DNA of 64,000 bases, taken from Streptomyces zingiberis. GTDB taxonomy: Bacteria; Actinomycetota; Actinomycetes; Streptomycetales; Streptomycetaceae. Location of the stretch: assembly GCF_012034935.1 (NCBI RefSeq), contig NZ_JAATEN010000004.1:351552-415551 (forward strand). Direction: 5' to 3'. A model generated the notes under the pieces. That model made no database searches. It saw only the letters and a list, made by a program, of their open reading frames with translations, and was not told where the DNA came from. Position numbers and translations under genes: made by a program. Shown here in pieces: positions 26,840-35,307 of the stretch (positions within the stretch are counted from its first letter, which is position 1; the number at the start of each line of letters is the position of its first letter).

Positions 26840-27250
26840 TCAGCGGCCGTTGACCCGTACGCCCGCCACCAGCGGGCAGGAGCGCACCGCCTCGTCGATC
26901 ACCGCATCCCGCACGGCCCCGTCCAGGCCGGGCAGCTCCACGGTGACCTCGGCGGCCAGGGAGTAGCGCAGGGGGCCGTCGTGCTCCAGGGAGACCTCGG
27001 CCGTCACCCGGCTGCCGCCGGTGTCCGCTCCCCGCAGCCCGGCCGCCAGCTCCAGCGCCTGGTGCATGCAGGTCGCCACCGCGGCCGCGTACAGCTGTTC
27101 GGGTGCCCAGCCGTCCCCGTCCGGCGAGCCGCCGGGGGCCGTGGGGTTCGCCACCGGCAGGGTCCGCCCGCCGTCCCCGCCGAGCCGGACCTCCGTCACC
27201 CCGGGCCGCGACTCGGCCGCCGTGGTGTAGAGCGCTCGCTCGCCCGCCAT
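26840..27250 (-). CDS. OsmC/Ohr-family peroxide-detoxification protein
   Basis: A 136-residue protein with the two redox cysteines of the OsmC/Ohr family: VATCMHQAL and VRSCPLVAGVRVNG, and the usual GPEQLYAAA-like WAPEQLYAAA. These proteins reduce organic hydroperoxides with a thiol cofactor. ATG 27250 follows a GGAAGGAGCGGAG ribosome region. Divergent from a universal stress protein gene, consistent with a stress role. Confidence 0.88.
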   Translation of the reverse strand: MAGERALYTTAAESRPGVTEVRLGGDGGRTLPVANPTAPGGSPDGDGWAPEQLYAAAVATCMHQALELAAGLRGADTGGSRVTAEVSLEHDGPLRYSLAAEVTVELPGLDGAVRDAVIDEAVRSCPLVAGVRVNGR

Positions 27251-27595
27251 CTCCGCTCCTTCCGCCGGATGCTCTCCCCAGTCTCCGGCGACCGGGTGCC
27301 CCCGGCGACCGCAGGCGCCCGCCCCGGTTCCCCCGGCCCCGGGACCGGCCCCGTCCGGCGCCGGTCCCGTCACCGCCCAGGTCCCGCCGCGCCGGCCCTC
27401 CCGGCCACCGTCCGCCCGGCCGTCCGCGGTGCCGAATTGCCGCGGTACCCCGGGGGCCACAGAGTGGGGGTACGGGACCGGGCGGCCCGGCGGCCCGCGG
27501 TCCTGGACAGCCCTCCCGGTACCCCGGGCCGGGCCGCCTTCCCCGGCGGGCCGGGGCCCGTCCCGCCCGGCCGGCCCGTCCCGGAGGTGAGTGAC
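27251..27595. other. Gene-free divergent region between OsmC and universal stress protein genes
   Basis: About 345 bases with no convincing gene. It must hold promoters for both divergent stress genes. I see no clear -35/-10 pair and no obvious palindromic operator; the sequence is a C/G-rich low-complexity stretch. Confidence 0.5.
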
Positions 27596-28453
27596 ATGCT
27601 GGAGTCGGTGGTCGCGGGGGTCGACGGTTCCCCGCAGAGCGTGGCCGCGGCCGGCTGGGCGGCCCGCGAGGCGGTGCGCCGCAGCAGGCCGCTGCGCCTG
27701 GTCTGCGCGGAGGAGGGCGCCACGGGGGAGACCGGCACCACCGCGCGTCCGGAGGCCCGGCCGAGCTGGACGCGGCAGCGGCTCGCCGAAGCGGAGGAGG
27801 GGATCCGCCACCGCCACCCGGACCTCCCGGTCGACATCCGGCACGAGCCCGGTCCGGCGGTCGACGGCCTCCTCGCCCAGGAGGCCGAGCTGCTGGTGCT
27901 CGGCTCGCGCGGGCTCTCCGGGGCCGTCGGCCACCTGCTGGGATCGGTGAGCCTGGCCGTCGCGGGCCGCGCCACGCGGCCGGTGGTCCTCGTCCGGGCC
28001 GACCACGACCCCCGGGCGCCCGAGCACGGCACCGTCGTCGTCGGGTTCGACCGCCGGCACCCCGCCGGTGAACCGGCCGAGTTCGCCCTGGAGACCGCCA
28101 CCGCCCGCGGAGCGCGCGTCAGGGCTCTGCACGCCTGGGACGTCCGGCAGGCGTACGGCCACGCCGCGGCGCCCCCCGGCCCGGAGATCCTGGCGGAGTA
28201 CGAGGAGCCCGCCCGCCGGTACCTCGCCGCCACGGTCGCCCCCTGGCGGGCCAAGTACCCCGGGGTGGAGATCACCGAGACTCCGGCCCGCGGCAACGCG
28301 AGCCAGTGCCTCATCGACGCCGGCGCCGGCGCCGACCTGCTGGTCGTCGGCCACCGGCTCGGCGATCGGGACCGGGCGGCGCCCCTCGGCCACGTCACCC
28401 ACGCGGTGCTCCACCACGCGCCCTGCCCGGTCGCCGTCGTCCCCGCCTGCTGA
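27596..28453 (+). CDS. Tandem-domain universal stress protein
   Basis: A 285-residue protein with two UspA domains. Domain 1 (1-145) has SVVAGVDGSPQS and the ATP-binding LGSRGLSGAVGHLLGSVS; domain 2 (150-285) has VVVGFDRRH and VGHRLGDRDRAAPLGHVTHAV, a degenerate ATP motif lacking the usual small residues. UspA proteins act in the cytoplasm in hypoxic and stationary-phase survival. GGAGGTGAGTGAC precedes the ATG. Confidence 0.93.
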   Translation: MLESVVAGVDGSPQSVAAAGWAAREAVRRSRPLRLVCAEEGATGETGTTARPEARPSWTRQRLAEAEEGIRHRHPDLPVDIRHEPGPAVDGLLAQEAELLVLGSRGLSGAVGHLLGSVSLAVAGRATRPVVLVRADHDPRAPEHGTVVVGFDRRHPAGEPAEFALETATARGARVRALHAWDVRQAYGHAAAPPGPEILAEYEEPARRYLAATVAPWRAKYPGVEITETPARGNASQCLIDAGAGADLLVVGHRLGDRDRAAPLGHVTHAVLHHAPCPVAVVPAC

Positions 28454-28466
28454 GACACGCCGGACG

Positions 28467-28491
28467 GGCCGGCGGACCGGTCACGCCGGCC
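28467..28491. terminator. Stem-loop between convergent genes
   Basis: Perfect 8-bp arms (28467-28474 and 28484-28491), followed by TTCTCACCTT. It lies just after the universal stress protein stop and before the converging K+ channel gene. Confidence 0.45.
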
Positions 28492-28573
28492 TTCTCACCT
28501 TCCGTCCGCCCCGGGCCCCGGGCCCGTCCGGTGCCCCCGGTCACGGCGCCACCGGGGCGCCGGGACCGGCCTC

Positions 28574-29224
28574 TCACCCCCCGGAGCCGGCGGTCCCGTC
28601 CTGCCGGCCGCGGAAGCTGCGCACCAGCCAGGAGGAGAAGACACCCACCACCGAGCCGATCAGCCCCACCCCCACGGTCATCAGCACCACCCCGACGACC
28701 CGGCCGCGGAAGGTCACCGGCACCAGGTCCCCGTAGCCCGTGGTGGAGAGCGTCGAGCACACCCACCACACCGCGTCCCCGAAGGACCGGATGCTCGCCC
28801 CCCGCGCGTCCCGTTCGGCGCTGAGGACCGACAGCGCGCCGACGTAGCCGAGCAGCAGCACGGTCAGGCCGGTGTACGCCATCACCTGCCCCTCCAGGGA
28901 CAGCGGTTTCCCCACGCGCCGCCGGCCCAGGAAGCGCACCAGGATCAGCGGGCGCAGCACCGGCAGCGCGAGGACCACCGCGTCCAGCCAGTGCCGCCGG
29001 ACGAAGAGCCACCGGTGGCGGCTGAGGGCGAGCCGCCCCGCGTAGTCGACGGCGAACAACCCCCAGGTGACGTACATCGTCCCGGCCCAGACCCGCTGCC
29101 AGTCGGCGGACGCGCCGCGGTCCAGCACCGTGGCCGTGTACGCCGCCAGATACATCAGGGAGGCCGTGATCAGCGGGAACTGGGCGTCCCGCTCCCACCG
29201 CTCCACCGCCGGGTCGTCCGTCAC
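28574..29224 (-). CDS. Potassium channel family protein
   Basis: A 216-residue membrane protein with about five hydrophobic helices and a pore loop carrying the K+ selectivity filter STTGYGD, followed by the final pore helix VVGVVLMTVGVGLIGSVVGVF. The helix before the pore region (RPLILVRFLGRRR) has few regularly spaced Arg, so it is not a typical voltage sensor. No cytoplasmic RCK domain follows. GTG 29224 was chosen because the family-like sequence begins there; GTG 29269 would add 15 residues, and neither has a clear ribosome site. Confidence 0.87.
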   Translation of the reverse strand: MTDDPAVERWERDAQFPLITASLMYLAAYTATVLDRGASADWQRVWAGTMYVTWGLFAVDYAGRLALSRHRWLFVRRHWLDAVVLALPVLRPLILVRFLGRRRVGKPLSLEGQVMAYTGLTVLLLGYVGALSVLSAERDARGASIRSFGDAVWWVCSTLSTTGYGDLVPVTFRGRVVGVVLMTVGVGLIGSVVGVFSSWLVRSFRGRQDGTAGSGG

Positions 29225-29408
29225 CGCCCCAGCATCACGGCCCGGGCCGGGCGCGCCGGACGCCGACACGGGGCGAACGGGCGAAGCGCGGCGGCCCGGA
29301 ATGCCGGCGGCGGGCGCGGCGGATCCCCGCCCTCCGCTCTTCGCGCAGGGGAGTTGAATCGGCGCCGGGCGGGGCAGACGGTGGTCACCTCAGAGAAAGG
29401 GGAGAGTC

Positions 29409-29585
29409 ATGCTGGCCATCGCAGCGGCGGTCCTGTTCTTCATCGCGTTCCTCATCAACGCCGCGGACATCGCGACGAACGACGTCTTCGCGTCCACCAA
29501 CCTCATGCTCGTGGGCCTGGGTCTGCTGGCCCTGCACGTGGCGGGGATCGGGAACGGCTGGGCGGCCCGCGGCCGCAGACGCTGA
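29409..29585 (+). CDS. Small two-helix membrane protein (58 aa)
   Basis: Fifty-eight residues: helix 1 (LAIAAAVLFFIAFLINAA), a short polar loop, helix 2 (NLMLVGLGLLALHVAGI) and a basic tail ARGRRR, predicting a membrane hairpin with both ends inside. AAAGGGGAGAG precedes the ATG and codon use is normal for the genome. Small proteins of this pattern are common in Streptomyces and unassigned. Confidence 0.75.
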   Translation: MLAIAAAVLFFIAFLINAADIATNDVFASTNLMLVGLGLLALHVAGIGNGWAARGRRR

Positions 29586-29724
29586 CCGGCGGGGTGCGGT
29601 GACGGCCCGCCGGCTCACACGCCACCGCACCCCGCGCACGCCGCCGTCACATCCGGCTATCCGTCCCCCGTCACGCCGCCCGCGCCGGTGCCCCGTCCCC
29701 GGCCGCCCTCTCCGCCGCGGCACC

Positions 29725-30930
29725 TCATTCCGGCCGCCGCTCCGTACCCGGCGCGGGGGGCCGGGCCCTCTCCGGCCCCGGCGGTCCGAGGAGGCGCGCG
29801 TAGAGGGCTCTGGCGTGGTCGGCGTCCGGCGCACCGTGCACCAAGGTGCGCCCGCTGGTGTAGAAGACGACCCGGCAGCCGTCCAGATCGAGTTGGAGGC
29901 AGCCCGGCCGGATCCGCAGTGTCCGGTTCGCGGCGTGACGGCGCGCCAGCTCATCCCGGTCGGGCGGGACGGGCGCGGTGATGAGCACGGTGCTCTCCCC
30001 GCACAGGGCGCGGGAGGCCACCGGGGGCGGGCCGCCGAGGTACGGCAGCTCGCCCCGCTCACACGCCGGGCAGGGGCGGCGCGGGTCCGGCCGCGGCGGC
30101 AGGGGGACCCGGCGCAGCGACGCCGTCCAGGGGTCGGCGTGCACGAGTCCGGTGAGGGTGCGGTAGGGCAGTCTCAGCAGCAGCTTCAGCGCCTCCGTCG
30201 CCTGTAGCGCGGCCACCACCGCGGCGGTCGCGGGCAGCAGCCCGTGCGTCCGGCACGTGGTGCGGGCCGCCGCCGGGGAGGGCCGGGGCCACAGGCACCG
30301 CAGGCAGGGCGTCACCCGGGGGACGACGGCCAGGACCGTGCCCTCGGTACCGGCGCAGCCGGCGTGCACCAGCGGGGTTCCCGTCACCAACGCCACCTCG
30401 TTGAGCAGGAACTTCGTCTCCAGGTTGTCGGCGCCGTCGATGAGGACGTCCGCCCCCGCGGCCAGCCGCAGGGCGTTGTCCGGCGCGTAGTCGGCCACCA
30501 CGCCGTCGACCCGGCAGCCGCCGTTCAGAGTGCGCAGCCGGGTGGCCGCCGCGTCCGCCTTGAGTTCGGCGCCCGCGGCGTCCTGGTCGGTGTAGAGAGG
30601 CTGATGGGGAAGGTTGCGCGGCTCCACCACGTCGCGGTCGACGACCCGGACCCGCCCCACCCCGCCGCGCACCAGATGCGCGGCGACGGCCGAGCCGAGC
30701 GCCCCGCAGCCGACGACGACGGCGTACCGGCCGGCCAGCGCGGCGTGGTCGGCTCCGCGCAGCACCGACAGCCGCCGCACCAGGGCGTACCGGCTCTCCG
30801 CGGCCGGCTCCGCGCCGCGGCCGGGCGGCGGGGCGGTCCCGTGATCCTCACCCTGGAGGAGGAACGGGGCGCCGCCGCGTTCTCCGGCGCTCCGGGACCG
30901 GCCGTCCGGAGCCGGCGGCTCCCCCTCCAC
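29725..30930 (-). CDS. ThiF/MoeB-type E1-like adenylyltransferase with extra C-terminal region
   Basis: A 401-residue E1-like enzyme. ATP-binding VVGCGALGSAVAAHLV and VDRDVVEPRN are clear. The zinc cysteines are in CLRCLW and CPACERG, and a candidate catalytic Cys lies in TTCRTHG. The canonical NLxRQ, whose Arg reaches into the active site, reads NLPHQ here. About 90 residues follow the zinc site (LRIRPGCLQLDLDGCRVVFYTSGRTLVHG). Such enzymes adenylate the C terminus of a ubiquitin-like sulfur carrier; no carrier gene is adjacent, so the partner is unknown. The GTG start lacks a good ribosome site and may lie downstream. Confidence 0.82.
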   Translation of the reverse strand: MEGEPPAPDGRSRSAGERGGAPFLLQGEDHGTAPPPGRGAEPAAESRYALVRRLSVLRGADHAALAGRYAVVVGCGALGSAVAAHLVRGGVGRVRVVDRDVVEPRNLPHQPLYTDQDAAGAELKADAAATRLRTLNGGCRVDGVVADYAPDNALRLAAGADVLIDGADNLETKFLLNEVALVTGTPLVHAGCAGTEGTVLAVVPRVTPCLRCLWPRPSPAAARTTCRTHGLLPATAAVVAALQATEALKLLLRLPYRTLTGLVHADPWTASLRRVPLPPRPDPRRPCPACERGELPYLGGPPPVASRALCGESTVLITAPVPPDRDELARRHAANRTLRIRPGCLQLDLDGCRVVFYTSGRTLVHGAPDADHARALYARLLGPPGPERARPPAPGTERRPE

Positions 30931-31073
30931 CAGGGGGGTGGACGGCGCCGGGACGGGTTCCGCGCCGGGCCGGGGGACGGGGGTGACGGGGTCGGGGGCG
31001 GGGACGGGGTCGATGGAGGGCTCCTTTCCGCTCCGCTTGCCTCTCTGCGCCGGAGGTGAGGGGGCCGGGCCGG

Positions 31074-31691
31074 TCAGGCCCCGAGGAAGAGGTTGCCGGC
31101 CACCTCACGGACCTCGCCGAACACCGTCGTCACCCCGATCTCCTGGGTGGTGGGCACCACCTCGTCGAGCGAGTCCAGGCCCTCCAGCCGCAGCCAGACC
31201 TCGGGGACCGCCGTCGACCCCAGGGCGGGCGTGAGGACCTGGAGGGAGAGCACCCCGTCGGCCGCCCGCAGCCGGGACAGATGGCGCTCCGCGGGGCCGC
31301 GGTGGTCGGTGGCCGACACGACGAGATGAATCGCCCCGTCGGTCCCGGGCCGCTCCTCGCAGTACCGGCCGCTCGCGCCCGGGTAGCCGGAGACCTGCGC
31401 CTGCGCCACGGTCCGGTGGGCGAACCACTCCCGCCGGGCCTCCTCCCAGCCGCCCTCGCCGGAGGCGATCGTGCGGTCGATCCGGGAGAGGGTGTCCAGG
31501 GAATCGATGTCCACCCGCCAGTGGTACTCGAACTGCCCGCCCAGGGCGAGGGCGTTGAGGAGCAGCAGCGTCCCGTTCACCCCCGGGATCTCCCCCCACA
31601 GCCGGGGCCAGGTGCGCACGGCGCGGTGGAGGTAGTCGAGGGCGTCGTCGCCTCGCTGCCTCAGGTTGAACTTCAGCACATAGCTGTACAT
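31074..31691 (-). CDS. Unrecognised 205-residue protein
   Basis: I do not recognise the family. The protein is soluble, 205 residues, rich in Trp/Leu/Arg, starting MYSYVLKFNLRQRGDDALDYLHRAVRTW. The alternation (LLLLNALALGGQFEYHWRVDIDSLDTL; GAIHLVVSATDHRGPAERHLSRLRAADGVLSLQVL) is consistent with an alpha/beta, possibly ferredoxin-like, repeat. GGAGGCGAGCGC before ATG 31691 and codon use make it a real gene. It lies between the ThiF-like gene and a flavin oxidoreductase on the same strand, with its own candidate promoter. Confidence 0.75.
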   Translation of the reverse strand: MYSYVLKFNLRQRGDDALDYLHRAVRTWPRLWGEIPGVNGTLLLLNALALGGQFEYHWRVDIDSLDTLSRIDRTIASGEGGWEEARREWFAHRTVAQAQVSGYPGASGRYCEERPGTDGAIHLVVSATDHRGPAERHLSRLRAADGVLSLQVLTPALGSTAVPEVWLRLEGLDSLDEVVPTTQEIGVTTVFGEVREVAGNLFLGA

Positions 31692-32089
31692 GCGCTCGCC
31701 TCCGTGGCTCGCTGCGTCGGGTGGCACCGGACGAGGGAAGGGGCGGCCGCGCGCCGTGCCGTTCCGTACGGCGGGCGCGGGGGCGGATCCATCTGTCCGG
31801 CTCCGGGGCCGGGCATCCGGTGACGCGCGGTCGGCCCTCGGTCAACTCCCGCGCGGGATCACGCCCGTATCGTTGGGGAGTCCCGGGAGACGGTCAATGA
31901 CTTCGTCCGGGAATTAGCCCGTTCGGCCGCATCGTCCCCGGAGCGGCCCCGGACGGGCCGTTCCGCCCCGGCCCCCGGGTGCCGCCCTCACCGCGCGGTC
32001 ACCTTTCCGGTGAACGTCACCCCGCGGGAGCCGGCCACCCTCGCGGACCCCGCCCCGGGGAACGGCCGGCACGCCGCCGCGCGGGGAGA
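31692..32089. other. Gene-free 400 bases upstream of the unrecognised gene
   Basis: No gene is apparent. The region carries the candidate promoter at 31869-31897 (minus strand) and the 3' flank of the luciferase-like gene. Confidence 0.5.
31869..31897 (-). promoter_or_regulatory. Candidate vegetative promoter of the 31074-31691 gene
   Basis: Minus-strand TTGACC (31892-31897) and AACGAT (31869-31874) are separated by 17 bases, a good sigma-70-type layout. The leader to ATG 31691 would be about 170 bases. Confidence 0.4.
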
Positions 32090-33043
32090 TCAGGCGAGCA
32101 CGGAGCCGAGATGCCGGTACTCCCCGGCCGTGGGCGGCAGGTCGACGATCAGATCGGTGACACCGAGACCCGCGCAGTCACGCAGCCAGGCCCGCGCCCG
32201 GGCCGGGGAACCGACCAGCTTCGGGGCGTCGATCCCGCGCGCCGGCGCCCCGTACCACAGCACCTCGTCGTGCGTCTCGGCCTCACGGGCAAGGGCGTAA
32301 CCGGTGGTGTGCTCGCTGGAGACGACCTGGGAGGCGAACAGGCGCCCGGCGATCTCCTGGCGGCGATCGGGAGGATGGAGACGAGCCGCCGCCCGCCACG
32401 CCCACTCCTCGCTCTCCCGGATCACCAGCCCGACCAGTATCGCGACCCGCCCCACCCCCTGTTCGGCCCGTACTCGGGCGATGTCCCCGGCCAGCGCCGC
32501 CCGCGGACGGGCCATCAGCACCACGCAGTCCGCGGGCACCGCCCCGGGGGTCGTGGACAGGGGGGTGAACACCAGGGAACGGCGCGCACCGTGCCCCGCC
32601 CGCCGGTCGAGTGCCGCGCGCACCTCGGTCGCGAACTCCGCCAGCCGCCGCCGCGCCGCGGGCCGGTCCTCCAGATCGGCGGCCGGACGCGAGGGTCGGG
32701 TCGCCCCGGCGACGAGGTTCAGATGGACCGGGCGCCCGAAGCGGTACCCGAGGTCGGCCGTCCGCCGCGCGACCGACTCGGCGCTCTCCTGGTGCGGCCG
32801 GACCGCCACCACGGGCTCGGCCCGGGGCGACGTGGCCAGGACGTCGAACGCCGCCAGCCAGGGATCCATCGCCACCGGGAAGTCGTAGACGAACGCCCCG
32901 GTGAGCCCGGCGCGTCCGGCTTCGCCGAGATGGTCGGCGAGCCGGTCCAGATAAGCCCGGACCGGAAGCCCGCGGCCGAGCCCGAAACGTTCCGCGTGCG
33001 GGGGGATGATGAAGTTCAGCGAGGTCCACTGCGGTGTCGCCAC
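32090..33043 (-). CDS. LLM-class flavin-dependent oxidoreductase (alkanesulfonate monooxygenase-like)
   Basis: A 317-residue luciferase-fold enzyme: FIIPPHAERFGLG, an acyl/flavin-binding core LGYRFGRPVHLNLVAGA, and RTADLGYRFGRP as in SsuD-type enzymes. These use reduced FMN, supplied by a partner reductase, to oxygenate their substrate. GTG 33043 is set by the family-like beginning TPQWTSLNF and by GGAG 11-14 bases upstream. It is divergent to the SUMF1-like pair and could belong to that cluster, but no overlap or coupling shows this. Confidence 0.8.
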   Translation of the reverse strand: MATPQWTSLNFIIPPHAERFGLGRGLPVRAYLDRLADHLGEAGRAGLTGAFVYDFPVAMDPWLAAFDVLATSPRAEPVVAVRPHQESAESVARRTADLGYRFGRPVHLNLVAGATRPSRPAADLEDRPAARRRLAEFATEVRAALDRRAGHGARRSLVFTPLSTTPGAVPADCVVLMARPRAALAGDIARVRAEQGVGRVAILVGLVIRESEEWAWRAAARLHPPDRRQEIAGRLFASQVVSSEHTTGYALAREAETHDEVLWYGAPARGIDAPKLVGSPARARAWLRDCAGLGVTDLIVDLPPTAGEYRHLGSVLA

Positions 33044-33638
33044 GGTCCGTGCGCTCCTTCTCCGCCGGGCGGCGGCCCACGGCCGGTCCGGCCCCGGGGC
33101 GGGGTGCCGCGTCCTGGAGCGGGTACCCGGCCGGGACCCGCCCGCCGCCCCGGCCCAACCCCGGTCGCGGCAGCCGCGCATCCTGCCCCACCCGCGGTCC
33201 GCGGACAACACTTCCGCCGCTCCTGCCGCCTCCTTCGCACCCATGCCACCCCCGAATACCCCCGCGCCCCCCGGGAGCCCCTCTCCGCCGGGCGCGCCGA
33301 GCCGCCGCGTCATGCCAGGGCCTTACGCCGGCACCCCTGGGCGCCACCCTCCACTGCACCTCCCGGGACGGGGGCACCCTCCGCACCAACGGCTTCGCAC
33401 GGTCGTGGCCCGGCCCCGGCCCACGGGCGCCCGCCCCGCGCGTCCCCGTACCGCGGCCGGGGCTCGTCCGGCTCGTTCCGGCCCGTTCCGGCGCCCGGCC
33501 CCACGGCGGGACGCACCCCGGCTCGCACATCTGACCAGCCGCTCACCACCGGCATCCCACCCGGCCGGCCCGGGTAGCATCCGGTCCGCCCCGGTCGGCC
33601 GTCCGCCCCGCCCCACCCACCGCACCGGGAGTGATGTC
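33044..33638. other. Gene-free 595-base divergent region upstream of the SUMF1-like pair
   Basis: No gene is convincing here. Frames are open on both strands because of GC content, but none has a ribosome site with family-like sequence. It should contain promoters for the luciferase-like gene and the SUMF1-like operon; a TAGCAT -10-like element occurs at 33575-33580. A short precursor peptide cannot be excluded. Confidence 0.4.
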
Positions 33639-34472
33639 ATGCCGATCCAGCAGCAGGCCGCCTCCTTCACGATGGTCCACTTCCCTCCGGGCCGGTTCAC
33701 CATCGGCAGCCGCGCCCACACCCCCCGGGAACGGCCCGCGCACCCGGTCGAGCTCGGCGCCTACGCCCTGGCCGACCGCTGCGTGAGCGCCGGTGACTAC
33801 CACCGCTTCCTCCGCGCGGCCCCGGCCGACGTGAGCCACACCCTCATCGACTGCGTCGACCCGTGCTTCCTCGTCCACCGGGCCGGGGGGTTCCTCCTCC
33901 GCCCGGGCTGCCGTGACTACCCCATGATCCAGATCAGCTTCTGGGGCGCCGCCGCGTACTGCAACTGGCTCTCCCACGAGGCAGGGCTGCGCCCGGTGTA
34001 CGACCTCCGCACCCGCACCGCCGACCCCGCCCACGGCGGCTACCGGCTGCCCACCGAGGCCGAGTGGGAGGCCGCCTGCCGCCGGGGGGCGCCCGCCCCG
34101 GCCCGGTGCAACTCCGCGGACGCCGGGGCGGCCCTCCGCGCGCTCCGCGCCGGCCGGGCCCGCGCCGGTGCCTTCCTCCCCGGGCAGCCCGCGCCCGTGC
34201 CGGTGACCGCATCCGCCCCCGACCGCTCGGGCCTCCACCACATGCTGGGCAACGTCCGCGAGTGGTGCCACGACCGCTACGGTCCCTACCGTCCCGCGCC
34301 GGGCGGCGGCCCACGGCGCGACCCCACCGGGCCGGCCGCCGGCTTCTTCCGGGTGGTGCGGGGCGGCTCCTTCGTCGACCCCGTGGCGGCGTGCGCCGCC
34401 CCGCGGCGGATGGCGGCGCACGAGGACACCCGCTGCGAGGTCTACGGATTCCGGGTGGCCCGCTCCCGATGA
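33639..34472 (+). CDS. Formylglycine-generating-enzyme-like (SUMF1) protein A
   Basis: A 277-residue single-domain protein with the complete SUMF1 fold pattern: FPPGRFTIGS near 18, RPAHPVELGAYALADRCVSAGDYHRF, YRLPTEAEWEAAC, MLGNVREWCHDRYGPY and RVVRGGSF...VYGFRVARS. True FGEs oxidise a Cys to formylglycine using two Cys near RGGS. Here only the first position is Cys (AAC); the second is Arg, so classic copper-Cys chemistry is doubtful. The fold is also used by sulfoxide synthases of the EgtB type, but no DinB domain is present. Overlaps the next gene by ATGA. Confidence 0.85.
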   Translation: MPIQQQAASFTMVHFPPGRFTIGSRAHTPRERPAHPVELGAYALADRCVSAGDYHRFLRAAPADVSHTLIDCVDPCFLVHRAGGFLLRPGCRDYPMIQISFWGAAAYCNWLSHEAGLRPVYDLRTRTADPAHGGYRLPTEAEWEAACRRGAPAPARCNSADAGAALRALRAGRARAGAFLPGQPAPVPVTASAPDRSGLHHMLGNVREWCHDRYGPYRPAPGGGPRRDPTGPAAGFFRVVRGGSFVDPVAACAAPRRMAAHEDTRCEVYGFRVARSR

Positions 34473-35263
34473 CCCCCACGACCCCACCCCCGCGACGGCC
34501 CCCACGGCCGGACCGGACCGCGCGGCCGGCACCGGCGCCATCGGCCCACGGCTCCCTCCCCGCCTTCGCCGGGATCCCCCCGGGCACCCTGCCGGGCTCT
34601 CCGCCCGCGGCCGCGCCCGCCCGCACCGAAGGCTTCCGGCTCGCCACCACCCCCACCACCGTCGGCCAGTACTGGTACTACCTGCTCGACCAGGGACTCC
34701 ACCGGGCCCCCGCCCCCCGCCTCCACGCCTTCCCGGCCGGCGGGGGAACCGGGTTGCGCACCGAACCGTCCGGCGCCGTCGTGCCCGACGCCGACCTGTC
34801 CGGCCTCCCCGTCACCGGTGTCACCTGGTACGGCGCCCGCGCCTACTGCGCCTGGCTGGGCCGCCGGACCGACGCCGTCTGCCGGCTGCCCTCCGCCGCC
34901 GAATGGCACTACGCGGCAGCGGGCCCGGAGAACCGGCGCTGGGCCCTGGGCGACACCTTCGACCGCGCCCTCTACGCCCCGCCCCGGACGAGCCCCCGCC
35001 CCACCGCCGGAGTCCCGCCCAACCCGTACGGCCTGCGGGGGATGACGGGCGACGTCTTCGAGTGGTGCGCCGACCCGCGGCCCGGCGATCCCTGCGGCCC
35101 CGGCGGCTCCCGGGCGCTGAAGGGCGGCGCCTACACCGTCCGGAATCCCGAGAGTTTCGAGAACGCCACTGTGTTCACGGCCGATGCCCTGAGCTGCCTC
35201 CCCTACATCGGCTTCCGCGTCCTCGCCGTCACGCCGCCCGCACCGCGCCCCGCGCCACCGTGA
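34469..35263 (+). CDS. Formylglycine-generating-enzyme-like (SUMF1) protein B
   Basis: A 264-residue protein, ATG overlapping the stop of protein A. The first 50 residues are a Pro/Arg-rich leader; the domain then shows TTPTTVGQYWYYL, VTGVTWYGARAYCAWLG, CRLPSAAEWHYAAAG, LRGMTGDVFEWCAD and LKGGAYTV...IGFRVLAV. It lacks both Cys of the FGE active site (Ser and Thr at those positions) and the usual N-terminal MGS motif. A catalytically altered partner of protein A is the simplest reading; function unknown. Confidence 0.82.
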   Translation: MTPTTPPPRRPPRPDRTARPAPAPSAHGSLPAFAGIPPGTLPGSPPAAAPARTEGFRLATTPTTVGQYWYYLLDQGLHRAPAPRLHAFPAGGGTGLRTEPSGAVVPDADLSGLPVTGVTWYGARAYCAWLGRRTDAVCRLPSAAEWHYAAAGPENRRWALGDTFDRALYAPPRTSPRPTAGVPPNPYGLRGMTGDVFEWCADPRPGDPCGPGGSRALKGGAYTVRNPESFENATVFTADALSCLPYIGFRVLAVTPPAPRPAPP

Positions 35264-35307
35264 GGACCGATCCGTGCCGCCCGAACGACCCGCGCGGGGG
35301 CAGGCGT

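Noticed and set aside
33044..33638. Precursor peptide gene for the SUMF1-like proteins
   Set aside because: Several short frames exist, but none has a ribosome site plus a plausible leader/core layout, so I do not call one.
34469..35263. Ergothioneine synthase EgtB
   Set aside because: Only the SUMF1-type domain is present; the DinB domain and the neighbouring egt genes are absent.
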